Positions 25,850-35,069 of a stretch of 64,000 nt of DNA are shown piece by piece. The notes beneath the pieces are model-generated. The model was not told where the DNA came from. It was given only the letters and a program-made list of their open reading frames with translations, and did not search any database. The DNA is taken from positions 1,426,001-1,490,000 of the forward strand of contig NC_013194.1 of assembly GCF_000024165.1 (NCBI RefSeq). The letters are read 5' to 3'. Position 1 is the first letter of the stretch. The number at the start of each line of letters is the position of its first letter. The DNA is from Accumulibacter phosphatis (GTDB lineage Bacteria; Pseudomonadota; Gammaproteobacteria; Burkholderiales; Rhodocyclaceae). The translations under genes were made by a program, and so were the position numbers.

Positions 25850-26857
25850 ATGTTTGCTGTTCCCTATGCGTTTCTCAGCCTTGCGTTCTCGATGTGCGCC
25901 GGTATGTCTTCCGGATCACGACCAGGACGCGGTTGTCTGTGCCGGCGCGCGATACGTTCGATCCTTGCCGCTACAGCGCTTGCTTTGGGCATGCTTGCCG
26001 GCGCGCAGGCGCAGGACATCGAGCCACGCGCGTATTCGAACGCGCCGGTCGGCGTGAACTTCCTGATCGCGGGCTATGCCTACACGGAGGGCGCCGTACC
26101 ATTCGACGCGTCACTGCCTGTCAAGAACGCTCAGCTCAAGACGTCCAACGCGGTCCTTGCCTATGCGCGGGTCCTTGACCTGTGGGGCATGTCAGGCAAG
26201 TTCGACGCCATCGTGCCCTATACGTGGCTTTCCGGGACCGCCGAGTTGCGCGGCGAGACGGTCGAGCGGATTGTCGACGGTCTCGCCGATGCGCGGTTCC
26301 GTCTGTCGGTGAACCTGTATGGCGCGCCGGCGCTGACGCTCAATGAGTTCAGGAACTACGAGCAGGATCTGATCGTCGGCGCGAGCCTGCAGGTGTCCGT
26401 GCCTTCGGGCCAGTACGATAACAACCGGGTCGTCAACATCGGCACCAACCGCTGGTCGTTCAAGCCCGAGGTGGGCATTTCCCAGGCCATCGGTCCGTGG
26501 ACGCTGGAGTCGCAGGCTGCGGCAACCTTCTTCACCGACAACAGGGACTTCTTCGGCGGCAACACGCGTTCGCAGGCTCCCATCTACTCGCTGCAGGGGC
26601 ACGTGATCTACGGCTCACGGAATGGCGTCTGGGGTTCGCTCGACGTTACCTACTTCACCGGTGGTCGGACGACGCTAAACGGCGTTGAGGGCGACGATCT
26701 CCAGCAGAACTGGCGCGTCGGCGGCACGCTGGCGTTTCCCGTGGACATCAACAACTCGGTCAAGCTCTACGCCAGCAAAGGCGTGTCGGCACGCACCGAC
26801 AACAATTACGACCTGATCGGGATCGCCTGGCAGTACCGCTGGGGTGCGGGGCTGTGA
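25850..26857 (+). CDS. Outer-membrane transporter, phenol-MetA-degradation family
   Basis: Barrel protein of 335 residues of the family annotated as 'transporter' or phenol degradation meta-pathway protein (Pfam Phenol_MetA_deg). An unusually long basic N-terminus (1-35) precedes the hydrophobic signal core SILAATALALGMLAGAQAQ, so a later Met may be used. The mature part shows YAYTEGAVPFDASLPVKNA, a central LQVSVPSGQYDNNRVVNIG and NRWSFKPEVGISQAIGPWTL, then amphipathic strands to a final aromatic-rich segment (GIAWQYRWGAGL). Substrate unknown. It is followed after 42 bp by a tiny CcoQ-like gene. Confidence 0.85.
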   Translation: MFAVPYAFLSLAFSMCAGMSSGSRPGRGCLCRRAIRSILAATALALGMLAGAQAQDIEPRAYSNAPVGVNFLIAGYAYTEGAVPFDASLPVKNAQLKTSNAVLAYARVLDLWGMSGKFDAIVPYTWLSGTAELRGETVERIVDGLADARFRLSVNLYGAPALTLNEFRNYEQDLIVGASLQVSVPSGQYDNNRVVNIGTNRWSFKPEVGISQAIGPWTLESQAAATFFTDNRDFFGGNTRSQAPIYSLQGHVIYGSRNGVWGSLDVTYFTGGRTTLNGVEGDDLQQNWRVGGTLAFPVDINNSVKLYASKGVSARTDNNYDLIGIAWQYRWGAGL

Positions 26858-26899
26858 GCCGGCGTCCCTGACCAAGGTCGACGAAAGAGGGGCATCACC

Positions 26900-27031
26900 A
26901 TGGAACTGACCATCTATCATTGGCTGATCATCGCCGCTTTCATCGGCGTCGTGATCTGGGCGTTCGGCCGCAAACGCCAGGCACGCTTCGAGAAGGACGC
27001 TCGAATCCCTTTTGAAGAAGGCAAGGAGTGA
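26900..27031 (+). CDS. CcoQ-like single-helix membrane peptide, 43 aa (copy 1)
   Basis: Short gene with an AGAGGGG binding site nine bases before ATG 26900. One hydrophobic helix (WLIIAAFIGVVIWAF) is followed by the basic-acidic tail GRKRQARFEKDARIPFEEGK. This tail pattern is that of subunit III (CcoQ/FixQ) of cbb3 oxidase, but no cbb3 subunits are nearby. A second copy at 56473-56613 matches in 36 of 43 aligned positions. This copy sits directly after a transporter barrel gene. The role may be to stabilise a membrane complex (inference). Small genes of this size are easily missed in annotation. Confidence 0.8.
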   Translation: MELTIYHWLIIAAFIGVVIWAFGRKRQARFEKDARIPFEEGKE

Positions 27032-27280
27032 GCGTCGGCTACCCTCGTAACGCCGCGCGTCGCTGCCGCATGAGCCGGCATGCCATTCGCGGCGACACGT
27101 CCGTCGTTGCGGGCGCCTTGCCGACCGGCATCAGGAAAGCGGCGTTGCCGGACGAAATCCTGCCGGCCGCCGGGCTCTCTCGACACGCCGGCAACGAGTC
27201 GCCCAGCGGCATGCCGGCGCGCGCGCTCGACGCCCTGGATCGACGCTGCCAATGGCCCGTGGTTTCAGGAGGTGCTCGCG

Positions 27281-28057
27281 ATGTCTGACGCCGAGCGCCT
27301 GCCACCGGAAGATTCTGCGGTAGTGCGCGTGCCGCATCCTCCGCTCACGCAGTATTACGCGGACGAACACGGTCGCCGCGACTGGGTGCGCGCCATCTTC
27401 GACCGATCCGCAGTCGATTACGATCGCATCGAGCGTCTGATGGCTCTCGGCAGCGGCTCCTGGTATCGGCGGCAGGCGCTGTTGCGTGCTGGTCTGGCGC
27501 CGGGCATGCGCGTCGTCGATGTCGGGGTCGGCACCGGACTGGTCGCCTGTGAGGCCGTGCGCGTCGTCGGCGCGGGGTCGCTGGTGATCGGCGTGGACCC
27601 GAGCCCCGGCATGCTGAGTAGCGCCCGCGTGCCGGCGGGAGTGACGCTGTGCGAAGGGCGGGCCGAGGCGCTGCCACTGCCGGACGCTTGCGCCGATTTC
27701 GTCAGCATGGGCTATGCGCTGCGCCACGTCGGCGATCTCTCGGCGGCGTTCAGCGAATTCAGGCGTGTGCTCAGACCCGGGGGCATAGCCTGTGTGCTGG
27801 AAATCACCTACCCGGAGAACCGCTCACACGCCCTGCTTCTCAAGGCCTACATGCGCGGCGTGATACCGGCGCTGTCCTGGTTGATCGCGCGCCATGGCGA
27901 CACACCGAAACTCATGCGCTACTACTGGGACACCATCGAGACCTGCGTCCCTCCCGCCCAGGTGATGGCGACGCTCGCGCACGCAGGTCTCGAAGACGCG
28001 CGTCGCCACGTCGAAGCCGGGATCTTCTCCGAGTACTGTTCCCGGCGACCCGCTTAG
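27281..28057 (+). CDS. UbiE/MenG-type SAM methyltransferase
   Basis: Class-I methyltransferase of 258 residues. AdoMet-binding motif I is VVDVGVGTGLVACEA near 82-96, an acidic motif II follows in VIGVDPSPGML, and a UbiE-like motif appears in FVSMGYALRHVGDLSAAFSE and FRRVLRPGGIACVLEIT. The full-length similarity to UbiE suggests a quinone or similar polyprenyl substrate, but it differs enough that another small molecule is possible. ATG 27281 follows AGGAGGTG. Single gene, about 250 bp downstream of the CcoQ-like peptide. Confidence 0.85.
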   Translation: MSDAERLPPEDSAVVRVPHPPLTQYYADEHGRRDWVRAIFDRSAVDYDRIERLMALGSGSWYRRQALLRAGLAPGMRVVDVGVGTGLVACEAVRVVGAGSLVIGVDPSPGMLSSARVPAGVTLCEGRAEALPLPDACADFVSMGYALRHVGDLSAAFSEFRRVLRPGGIACVLEITYPENRSHALLLKAYMRGVIPALSWLIARHGDTPKLMRYYWDTIETCVPPAQVMATLAHAGLEDARRHVEAGIFSEYCSRRPA

Positions 28058-28174
28058 CCGGCGCTGGCGCGGCCTGACGCCTCGCTGCCAGATTGCAGCG
28101 ACAAGTTCGCCGGCAGCTCGCGCGACATCGTCTTTGCCCGCCTGCGACCCGGCTGGGAAATGACACGCCGGCTG

Positions 28175-28624
28175 CTAGTCGGCCGCCGGCTGTGCGACGG
28201 AGCGCATCGGGATTGGCGCTGACATGACGATCGAGGTCCGCGTTTCGCCGTAATGGTTGATGACACCGACGAAGCGTTCGAGGTGGCTGATGTCCCGCGT
28301 CACGACGCGCAGGAGAAACGAATCCTGCCCGGTCACGTGCAGGCACTCCAGGACTTCCGGCAGGGTTTTCAGCAGGGCGACGAGCCGCGCCTTGTCCGCC
28401 TGGGGGGTCGTCATGCCGACCATCGCCATGACGCCGTAGCCGACCGCCGCGGGATTCACCTCGGCGCGGTAGCCCTTCACGATACCCGCTTCCTCGAGTC
28501 GCTTGAGACGTTCGGAGACGGCGGGCAACGACAGGCTGGCCTCTTCGGCCAGGGCTTTCAACGAGGCCCGTCCGTCGTGCTGAACGGCGGCGAGAATTTT
28601 CCAGGCTTTGGCGTCAAGGTCCAT
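28175..28624 (-). CDS. Lrp/AsnC-family transcriptional regulator
   Basis: 149 residues: N-terminal winged helix (1-60, DAKAWKILAAVQHDGRASLK, then LSLPAVSERLKRLEEAGIVK) and a C-terminal RAM ligand-binding domain (70-145, with the turn LLKTLPEVLECLHVTGQDSF). Members sense amino acids or similar metabolites. It is divergent from a LysE-type exporter gene, 135 bp apart, which is the classic arrangement for a regulator of amino-acid export, so it probably controls that exporter and itself. Confidence 0.92.
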   Translation of the reverse strand: MDLDAKAWKILAAVQHDGRASLKALAEEASLSLPAVSERLKRLEEAGIVKGYRAEVNPAAVGYGVMAMVGMTTPQADKARLVALLKTLPEVLECLHVTGQDSFLLRVVTRDISHLERFVGVINHYGETRTSIVMSAPIPMRSVAQPAAD

Positions 28625-28683
28625 GACTGTTCCGCGAACAAGCGCGCCGGCAAGAATAATGAAGGGAATCTACCCGCTTTCCC

Positions 28684-28699
28684 TGAATTTTGCCATTCA
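28684..28699. promoter_or_regulatory. Candidate Lrp-type operator
   Basis: TGAAT-N6-ATTCA dyad between the divergent Lrp and LysE genes, AT-rich unlike its surroundings. Binding by the adjacent regulator is inferred. Confidence 0.35.
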
Positions 28700-28759
28700 A
28701 GAGTGCGCGCCTCGCTGCCACAATTCGTCAGATCACACGTGCTGGCCGGGAGTGGCTAA

Positions 28760-29377
28760 GTGGATGCTTTCCTGTTTCTCAAGGCGGCTCTGATCGGGCT
28801 GTCGATTGCCGCGCCGGTCGGGCCGATCGGCCTGCTGTGTATTCAGCGCACCCTGGCGCACGGCGCCCGCGTCGGTTTCGCCAGCGGCCTCGGGGCGGCC
28901 CTGGCCGACGGCGTCTATGGCGCCATCGGCGCCTTCGGCCTGACGGCAATCACCCGATTCTTCGTCACCCTCGCCACGCCTCTGGCGATCTGTGGCGCTG
29001 TTTTTCTCGGCTGGATGGGCGTTCGCCTGATGCGCGCCGCCCCAGCCGGCGCGCCGACGAGTCTGCCCGATGCTGCAGGCAGCTGGCGGGCCTTCGCCTC
29101 TGTGTTTGTGCTGACGATTGCCAACCCGATGACCATCGTCTCGTTCATCGCCGTCTTCGCCACGCTTGCCGGCGATATGGCCGGCACGCGGCCGGCGGCT
29201 GTCGTCATGGTCCTCGGCGTCCTGACGGGTTCGGCACTCTGGTGGCTGGCGCTGGCGTTTGGCGTTGCCGCCATCCGTCACCGCGTCGGGTCACGCGCAT
29301 TGCAGGCCATCAATCGCAGCGCCGGGCTGTTCCTGCTCGGCTTTGCCGCCTGGCAGGCGCTGGGGATTCTCCGCTGA
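28760..29377 (+). CDS. LysE-family amino-acid exporter
   Basis: 205 residues with about six membrane helices. The family N-terminus is clear: FLFLKAALIGLSIAAPVGPIG followed by LLCIQRTLAHGARVGFASGL, with the conserved APVGP turn, and NPMTIVSFIAVFA near 115. Exports amino acids such as lysine, threonine or homoserine-lactone relatives; the exact substrate is not shown. GTG start at 28760. Divergent from an Lrp/AsnC regulator that probably controls it. Confidence 0.9.
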   Translation: MDAFLFLKAALIGLSIAAPVGPIGLLCIQRTLAHGARVGFASGLGAALADGVYGAIGAFGLTAITRFFVTLATPLAICGAVFLGWMGVRLMRAAPAGAPTSLPDAAGSWRAFASVFVLTIANPMTIVSFIAVFATLAGDMAGTRPAAVVMVLGVLTGSALWWLALAFGVAAIRHRVGSRALQAINRSAGLFLLGFAAWQALGILR

Positions 29378-29598
29378 AGACCACGGCGACGGTCAGGGCC
29401 GGCCTCGCTTCAGGCGATCATAGTCGGTCGCTGGTGGCCATCGACGCGCAGGGCCGTCCATCATGCGCGGTGGTGGCTTGCTCTGGCCGATCCGGCAGGC
29501 GCACCGACCCGGGGGAAGACCGGGAAGCACGCGGAGACCGGGATCGATGGAGGATTTTCGCCTGACGCGCGGTGGCCGGCGTCAGGTAGAATAACGGG

Positions 29599-30396
29599 AT
29601 GCGCTTTCACCGCTTCGTTCCCTTGCTTGTCCTGTGCCTCTTGCCGGCAGCCGCCCACGCCGACATGTACGGCTTTGTCGACGAGAAGGGAGCGGTCCAT
29701 CTCGCCAGGGAGAAGGTCGACGAACGCTACGAGCTGTTCGCCAGGGGCGAAGCCAGGACCGAGTTCAGGTTGTCGTCGGAACTCAAGTACCTGCCGGAGA
29801 AGGCGCGCATCGAAGATCACGTCATCACCAGGCGCCTGCAGGCCATACCCAACGTCCAGAAATTCGACGCGCTGGTCTTCCGGGAAGCCGAGCGGCAGAA
29901 GCTGGAGCCTGCCCTGGTCAAGGCGGTGATCGCCGTCGAATCGGCGTACGATCCTGCGGCGGTGTCGCCCAAGGGGGCAACCGGCCTGATGCAGTTGATT
30001 CCCGATACCGCGGCGCGTTACGGGGTGCGCCAGATCGACGATCCGCAGGAAAACGTGCGCGGCGGCACGCGCTACCTCCGCTACCTGCTCGACATGTTCG
30101 ATGGCAATCTGATCCTTGCTCTGGCGGGATACAACGCCGGCGAGGGGGCCGTTCAGCGCTACAGCAACACGGTGCCGCCGTACCCGGAAACCCAGGCCTA
30201 CGTGAAGCTGGTGATGCAGTTCTACGAATACTTCGGCGGCGGCGTGAAGAAGCTGGCGCAGATCCGGGATGGCCGCGTGCGTCTCGCGCTGCCGCCGAGA
30301 CGCGGCAGCCTGCCGTCAGCGGGCACCCTGGTGCCCGGCTTGACAGCGGCATCCAGGCCGGTCGATGTCGCCGGCGAAGCGCCAGCGCGGCCATGA
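29599..30396 (+). CDS. Periplasmic lytic transglycosylase (SLT domain)
   Basis: 265 residues. Signal peptide (1-21, LLVLCLLPAAAHA), an N-terminal DUF4124-like segment (MYGFVDEKGAVHLAREKVDE) and an SLT lysozyme-like domain (about 95-225) with catalytic Glu114 in AVIAVESAYDP and the motifs GLMQLIPDTAARYGV and LALAGYNAGEGAV. It cleaves the MurNAc-GlcNAc bond of murein, forming 1,6-anhydro ends, and is used in wall remodelling or to allow insertion of envelope complexes. A short Pro/Ala tail ends the protein. No partner gene adjacent. Confidence 0.93.
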   Translation: MRFHRFVPLLVLCLLPAAAHADMYGFVDEKGAVHLAREKVDERYELFARGEARTEFRLSSELKYLPEKARIEDHVITRRLQAIPNVQKFDALVFREAERQKLEPALVKAVIAVESAYDPAAVSPKGATGLMQLIPDTAARYGVRQIDDPQENVRGGTRYLRYLLDMFDGNLILALAGYNAGEGAVQRYSNTVPPYPETQAYVKLVMQFYEYFGGGVKKLAQIRDGRVRLALPPRRGSLPSAGTLVPGLTAASRPVDVAGEAPARP

Positions 30397-30642
30397 GCGG
30401 GCTGCTGCATGCCGTCCTCGTGAGGCCGGCGATGCACGTGCCCAGCAGTCTCCCGAGCCTGCCCGAGGTCGCCAGTGTCTGCGTTCTGTTGGGCAGATTC
30501 GGTACCTTCGTATCGTAGTTGCCCGTGGCGAGATCGACGAGGTTGCGACTCTCCGGGCAATCTCCCCGGCGCGAGAGTCGTTTTTTTTGGTGATGGGTTC
30601 TCTGCTCGCGGGATTCGCCAATCCGTTTTCAAGGGGAGCCCA

Positions 30643-31487
30643 GTGAAACGCGCAATGCTCACCCCCACGTTCGCGGCCGTGAAGAGATGGCCGATCCTGG
30701 TGATCGCCACGAGCAGCCTGCTGGTGGCGGCGCCCGTCGCGGCGCTCAGCATTAACGGCCAGGTGCTTGGTGCCGGCTCGCCCATCGCCGGTTCGACCGT
30801 GAGCCTGTGGGCCGCAAACAGCGGCGCACCAAAACAGCTCGCACAGGTGCGCAGCGGTGCCGACGGGCATTTCGTGGTGAACGCGTCCGGGCCCACAGAC
30901 AAGGACGCGAGCCTGTATCTCGTCGCCAAAGGGGGCATTCCGGTGTCGATAAGTCGGCCGCTGACAACCCGGCCATCGTGCTGATGGCGGTCATCGGCAG
31001 CCACCCACCCGCCAGGGTGACGATCAGCGAGTTGACCACCATCGCCTCGGCCTGGACGCACAACCAGTTCATCGACGGAACGGCAATCGAGGGTCCGCCG
31101 CTCGCGCTGCGCATCGCGGCCAGCCACGTACCCAGCTTTGTCGATCTGGCCACCGGCGGCTATGGGCAGGTCATCGGCGACGCGCTGAACAGCGCGCAAA
31201 CGCCGACGCTGGCCAATTTCGCGACGCTGGCCAACGTACTCGCGGGCTGTGTCGCGCGCCTCAAGGCCGACGCCTGCCGGAGTGTCTTCGCGGCGGCCAG
31301 GGGGCTGGCCGGAAGCGTGCCGACCGACACGCTCGCTGCGGCCGAGGCCATCGCCCGCTACCCGGCAACCTTTGGCAAGGTCGACGAAGCACTGCAGACG
31401 CTCGGTGCAGGCCAGGGCGTGGTCGTCTTCCACGGCATGGCCAAGCCGGTGAAGGTGCCGATGATCGGGCCGGTGCGGGCCCCGTAG
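30643..31487 (+). pseudogene. Frameshifted secreted protein, copy 1 of an internally deleted family
   Basis: Begins at GTG 30643 after AAGGGGAG: signal peptide (SSLLVAAPVAALS), then a carboxypeptidase-regulatory-like β-domain (LNGQV-type: INGQVLGAGSPIAGSTVSLW, then GADGHFVVNASGP). After VAKGG the frame shifts near a G5 tract (about 30931) and continues in another frame as DKSAADNPAIVLMAVIGSH, then FIDGTAIEGPPLALRIAA and the tail GQGVVVFHGMAKPVKVPMIG. As I recall longer relatives, a β-propeller region lies before that tail; here it is missing. A second degenerate copy occurs at 44.8-45.2 kb. A sequencing error could explain the frameshift but not the missing domain. Confidence 0.65.
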
Positions 31488-31737
31488 TGGCCTCCCTGCC
31501 ATGCTGAGCGAAGCCGCCGATTGTCGAACGCAGGAGACGTCCGGCGGTTCTGGCGATGGCAGCGGCTTTCTCGATCACCATGGGGCTCCGTGCGCTGGCC
31601 GGCAGCGATATACTCAACTCCGACAAAACCGGTGTCCTGGCCAAGAACCTGTTGAGTTTGAGCGAGCCGATCCTTGGTCCCGCCACCGATCCGCAGGGGT
31701 GTCGGCCAAACCCTCATCGTCACCAGAGGAGTAGCGA

Positions 31738-32634
31738 ATGGACTACCGCAAACAATTCTTCGTCAGCCCGGGCGAAAAACTCAGCTTGGCCGGGATCGAT
31801 CCTGCGCACACCGGTGGGCAGGCCTCGGCTGAAGAGGCTCTGCCGGAGATTCAGAAACACGTCGCCCGCATGGCCGAACTGCAGGCCCTGCTCTATGCCG
31901 ACGGCAATCAGTCGCTGCTGGTGGTGCTGCAGGCGCTCGATGCCGCTGGCAAGGACGGCGTCATCCGCCATCTGTTTACCGGCATGAACCCGCAGGGCAC
32001 CTCGGTGTTCGGCTTCAAGCAACCGAGCGCCGAAGAGGCGGCGCACGATTTTCTCTGGCGCGCACACCAACGGACGCCGGCGAAGGGCGAGGTGGCCGTC
32101 TTCAATCGCTCGCATTACGAAGACGTCCTCGTCGTGCGGGTGCACAATCTGGTGCCGAAGGCAGTCTGGTCGAAACGTTACGCCTTGATCAGCGATTTCG
32201 AGAAGTTGCTCGTCCAGAACGGCACGCGCATTCTCAAGTTCTTCCTGCACATCAGCCCCGAGGAGCAACTCAGCCGCTTCAAGCTGCGGCTCGACGACCC
32301 GGCGCGCAACTGGAAAATCAGCGAAGGCGACTACTCCGAACGCGAGTTCTGGTCCGCCTACGTCAGTGCCTACGAAGAGGCTCTGAGCAAGACCAGCAGC
32401 AAGGAGGCGCCGTGGTATGTCATTCCGGCCAACCACAAGTGGTTCCGCAACCTCGCCATCTCGCAGATCATCGCGGACAGCATGCAAGAAATGGGGCTGA
32501 AGCTGCCGCCGACGCGGGTCGACCTCAAGGAAATCGCCGCGAAGTATCATGCCGCCGAAGCCGCGCAGGAACAGCGGGTGGCCAAGACGCCAAAGCCTGC
32601 GGACAGAACGGAAAAGCGCGGCGGCAAGGCGTAG
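31738..32634 (+). CDS. ppk2: Polyphosphate kinase 2 family (polyP:AMP/ADP phosphotransferase)
   Basis: 298 residues. The PPK2 fold is shown by Walker A DAAGKDG (68-74), Walker B with FNRSHYEDVLVVRVH and the lid module with RFKLRLDDPARNWKIS. Uses polyphosphate to phosphorylate nucleoside mono- or diphosphates. Length and motifs fit the single-domain PPK2 group; class (ADP-, AMP- or both) is not certain. The C-terminus is Lys/Ala-rich. ATG 31738 follows AGAGGAG. It heads a plus-strand string with a SulP transporter, DUF1269 and a channel-like protein. Confidence 0.92.
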   Translation: MDYRKQFFVSPGEKLSLAGIDPAHTGGQASAEEALPEIQKHVARMAELQALLYADGNQSLLVVLQALDAAGKDGVIRHLFTGMNPQGTSVFGFKQPSAEEAAHDFLWRAHQRTPAKGEVAVFNRSHYEDVLVVRVHNLVPKAVWSKRYALISDFEKLLVQNGTRILKFFLHISPEEQLSRFKLRLDDPARNWKISEGDYSEREFWSAYVSAYEEALSKTSSKEAPWYVIPANHKWFRNLAISQIIADSMQEMGLKLPPTRVDLKEIAAKYHAAEAAQEQRVAKTPKPADRTEKRGGKA

Positions 32635-32755
32635 TTGGCGTTGCCGGTGGCAGGACGTGCTGAGGGAAGGGACTCGATGCATCCTGCGGACGACGGGATC
32701 TGAGGTTCGGCCAGCCTTTTCTGGCCGCGTGGGTAGGGATTGCCGCGAGGGGACG

Positions 32756-34504
32756 ATGACGCAAGACAGCCAAGAACAGGGTTTTCGGTTGCCGGTTTTC
32801 CAGGGCCTCCTGCCGGTCGACCGGTCAGGGCTGGGGCGGGACATCCTTGCCGGCTTCACCCTCGCGGCACTCGCCATTCCGGGAACCATGGGTTACACCA
32901 AGATCATCGGCACGCCGGTGATTACGGGGCTATATACCATTCTCATCCCGATGAGCCTGTTTGCCATTTTCGGGTCGTCGCGGCATCTGTCGGTCGGGGC
33001 CGATTCGGCGACGGCGGCAGTGGTTGCCGCCGGTCTTGCCGGCATGGCGGTACGCGGCTCGAACGAGTGGTTGGCTCTGTGCAGCCTGCTGGCGCTGATG
33101 GCGGCGGTGCTGATGTTTGCCGCCCGCGTGCTGCGGCTCGGTTTCCTCGCCGATTTTCTTTCGCGCACGGTCCTTACTGGTTTTCTCACCGGCGTCGGTG
33201 TGCAGGTGGCGCTGCTGGAGGTTTCCGGCCTGCTGGGCCTGCAGCGTACCAGCAACGATCCGCTTGTGGAGATCGTGCACGATCTGAGGCAGATCGGGGA
33301 CACCAATCCCTATGCGGTGTGCGTCTCGCTCGCCGTGCTGGTGGTGATCCTCGGCGGGAAAAGGATTTCGGAGAGGATCCCCGGCGGGCTGATCGCCGTC
33401 GTCGCCGCCATCGGCGTCAGTTGGGCGCTGAATCTGGGGGCTCATCTGGAGACGCTCGGCGCCGTACCCAGCGGCCTGCCGACGCTGGGCCTTCCGCATG
33501 TGGCGTGGAGTTGGCCCTTGATCCAGAAGCTGTTGCCGATCGCCTTTGCCTGCTTTGTGGTGATCCTCGCGCAGAGCGCCGCCACCTCGCGTGCCTATGC
33601 CGCGAAGTACAGCGATCGCTTCGACGAAAACGTCGACATGGTCGGGCTCGGCATGGCCAACCTCGGTGCCGGCTTGTCGGGAACCTTCCTCGTCAACGGC
33701 AGCCCGACCAACACGGCGATGGTGGACGGTGGTGGTGGCCGCAGCCAGATTGCACAGCTCACCACCTGCGTCCTCGTTCTGCTGGTGCTGTTGTTTCTCA
33801 CCGGACCGTTGGCCTACCTGCCAACCGCCGTTCTGGCTGCCATCGTCTTCCTGGTGGCAGTAAGAATGATCGATGTGCAGGGTATGCGGCGAATCTTCGT
33901 CGAGGCGCGTGCCGAGTTCTGGGTGGCTTTGCTGACGGCAGCCACCGTGGTGGTGATCGGTGTCGAGCAGGGCATTCTCCTGGCCATGGTGCTGTCGCTG
34001 CTCGATCATGTGCGGCGGGGTTACCGTGGCCGCAATTCGATCATCGCGGCGGACAAGCGACGCAAGGGCTGGCAAACGGTGGCGCTGAGCGAGCCGCATC
34101 AGATCGCGCCCGGCTTGCTCGTTTACTGGTTCACGAATAGTCTGTACTACGCCAACGCCGGGCAATTCGCCGAGGAGGTTCTGCGGTTGGCAAAGGCGAA
34201 GGGACAGGCGCCGCTGGGCTGCTTGTGCATTCAGGCATCAGCGATTGCCGACGTGGACTTCTCCGCCGCCGCCATGCTGCGCGACACCTGCAAGCTGTTG
34301 AAGGAGCAGGGGATCCTTTTGGTGTTTGCGCATGTTTCATCTGCGGTACGCGAGCAGTTCGACCGCTACGGACTGACCGAGGCCGTGGGTGCGCAGGCAT
34401 TCTACGGCTCCCTGCATGCGGTCGTGGATGCCTGGGAGCATGTTTCGGCTGCGCAGGTGACCACGACAAGCAGCACCAACGGCGCGTCACCGGCCTCAAT
34501 TTGA
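32756..34504 (+). CDS. SulP-family anion transporter with STAS domain
   Basis: 582 residues. About 10-14 membrane helices (30-430), with the SulP sequence LGRDILAGFTLAALAIPGTMGYT at the N-terminus and the central FLVNGSPTNTAMVDGGGGRS, then a cytosolic STAS domain (440-560: LLVYWFTNSLYYANAGQFAE, IQASAIADVDFSAAAML). Transports sulfate, bicarbonate or another anion, usually with Na+ or H+; the substrate is not shown. It lies 121 bp downstream of PPK2 and 17 bp upstream of the DUF1269 gene, so co-transcription is likely. A sulfate role would fit the window's sulfatases. Confidence 0.92.
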   Translation: MTQDSQEQGFRLPVFQGLLPVDRSGLGRDILAGFTLAALAIPGTMGYTKIIGTPVITGLYTILIPMSLFAIFGSSRHLSVGADSATAAVVAAGLAGMAVRGSNEWLALCSLLALMAAVLMFAARVLRLGFLADFLSRTVLTGFLTGVGVQVALLEVSGLLGLQRTSNDPLVEIVHDLRQIGDTNPYAVCVSLAVLVVILGGKRISERIPGGLIAVVAAIGVSWALNLGAHLETLGAVPSGLPTLGLPHVAWSWPLIQKLLPIAFACFVVILAQSAATSRAYAAKYSDRFDENVDMVGLGMANLGAGLSGTFLVNGSPTNTAMVDGGGGRSQIAQLTTCVLVLLVLLFLTGPLAYLPTAVLAAIVFLVAVRMIDVQGMRRIFVEARAEFWVALLTAATVVVIGVEQGILLAMVLSLLDHVRRGYRGRNSIIAADKRRKGWQTVALSEPHQIAPGLLVYWFTNSLYYANAGQFAEEVLRLAKAKGQAPLGCLCIQASAIADVDFSAAAMLRDTCKLLKEQGILLVFAHVSSAVREQFDRYGLTEAVGAQAFYGSLHAVVDAWEHVSAAQVTTTSSTNGASPASI

Positions 34505-34521
34505 CCTACACGGAGGGAGCC

Positions 34522-35055
34522 ATGGCAACACTCGTTGTAATTGGTTACGAGACGGAAACCCAGGCCGAGGAGACCAAGCTCAAGCTTGGCCAGTTGCAGA
34601 AAGAGTATCTGATCGAGTTGGAAGATGCGGTCATCGCGATAAAGAAGCCGAACGGCAAGGTCAAGCTGATTCAGCCGATCAATCTGACGGCCGCGGGTGC
34701 GGCGAGCGGCAGCTTCTGGGGCTTGCTGATCGGCATGATCTTCATGATGCCTATCGTCGGGGTGGCCATCGGCGCGGCCACTGGCGCCATCGGTGGGGCT
34801 CTCTCAGACCTCGGCATCAACGACGATTTCATGAAGAACATTGCCGCGAACCTCAAGCCCGGCGGTTCCCAGTTATTCATCCTTTTCAAGAGTTGGACGG
34901 AAGACAAGACGCTGCAGGAACTGCAGGGGATGGGCGGGACGATCATTCAGACGTCGCTGTCACACGAGGACACGGAGAAGCTGCAGGCCGCTCTGGACGC
35001 TGCCAAGGCCGCTGGCGTGGGGCCCACGCAGACGCCGCCGGACGTAGCAAGCTAA
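34522..35055 (+). CDS. DUF1269-family membrane-associated protein
   Basis: 177 residues. Opening LVVIGYETETQAEETKLKLG is the family hallmark. Residues about 52-90 form a glycine-rich hydrophobic pair (SGSFWGLLIGMIFMMPIVG and AIGAATGAIGGALSDLGI) like a membrane hairpin. The C-terminal domain (LKPGGSQLFILFKSWTEDK) is αβ. Function of the family is unknown. ATG 34522 follows CGGAGGGAGCC. Tightly linked between a SulP transporter and a channel-like gene, suggesting a regulator or partner of transport. Confidence 0.88.
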   Translation: MATLVVIGYETETQAEETKLKLGQLQKEYLIELEDAVIAIKKPNGKVKLIQPINLTAAGAASGSFWGLLIGMIFMMPIVGVAIGAATGAIGGALSDLGINDDFMKNIAANLKPGGSQLFILFKSWTEDKTLQELQGMGGTIIQTSLSHEDTEKLQAALDAAKAAGVGPTQTPPDVAS

Positions 35056-35069
35056 CAACGCGCAGCGGG

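Noticed and set aside
31501..31734. Plus-strand frames upstream of the PPK2 gene
   Set aside because: No recognisable family in any frame; the segment is treated as leader or degenerate sequence.
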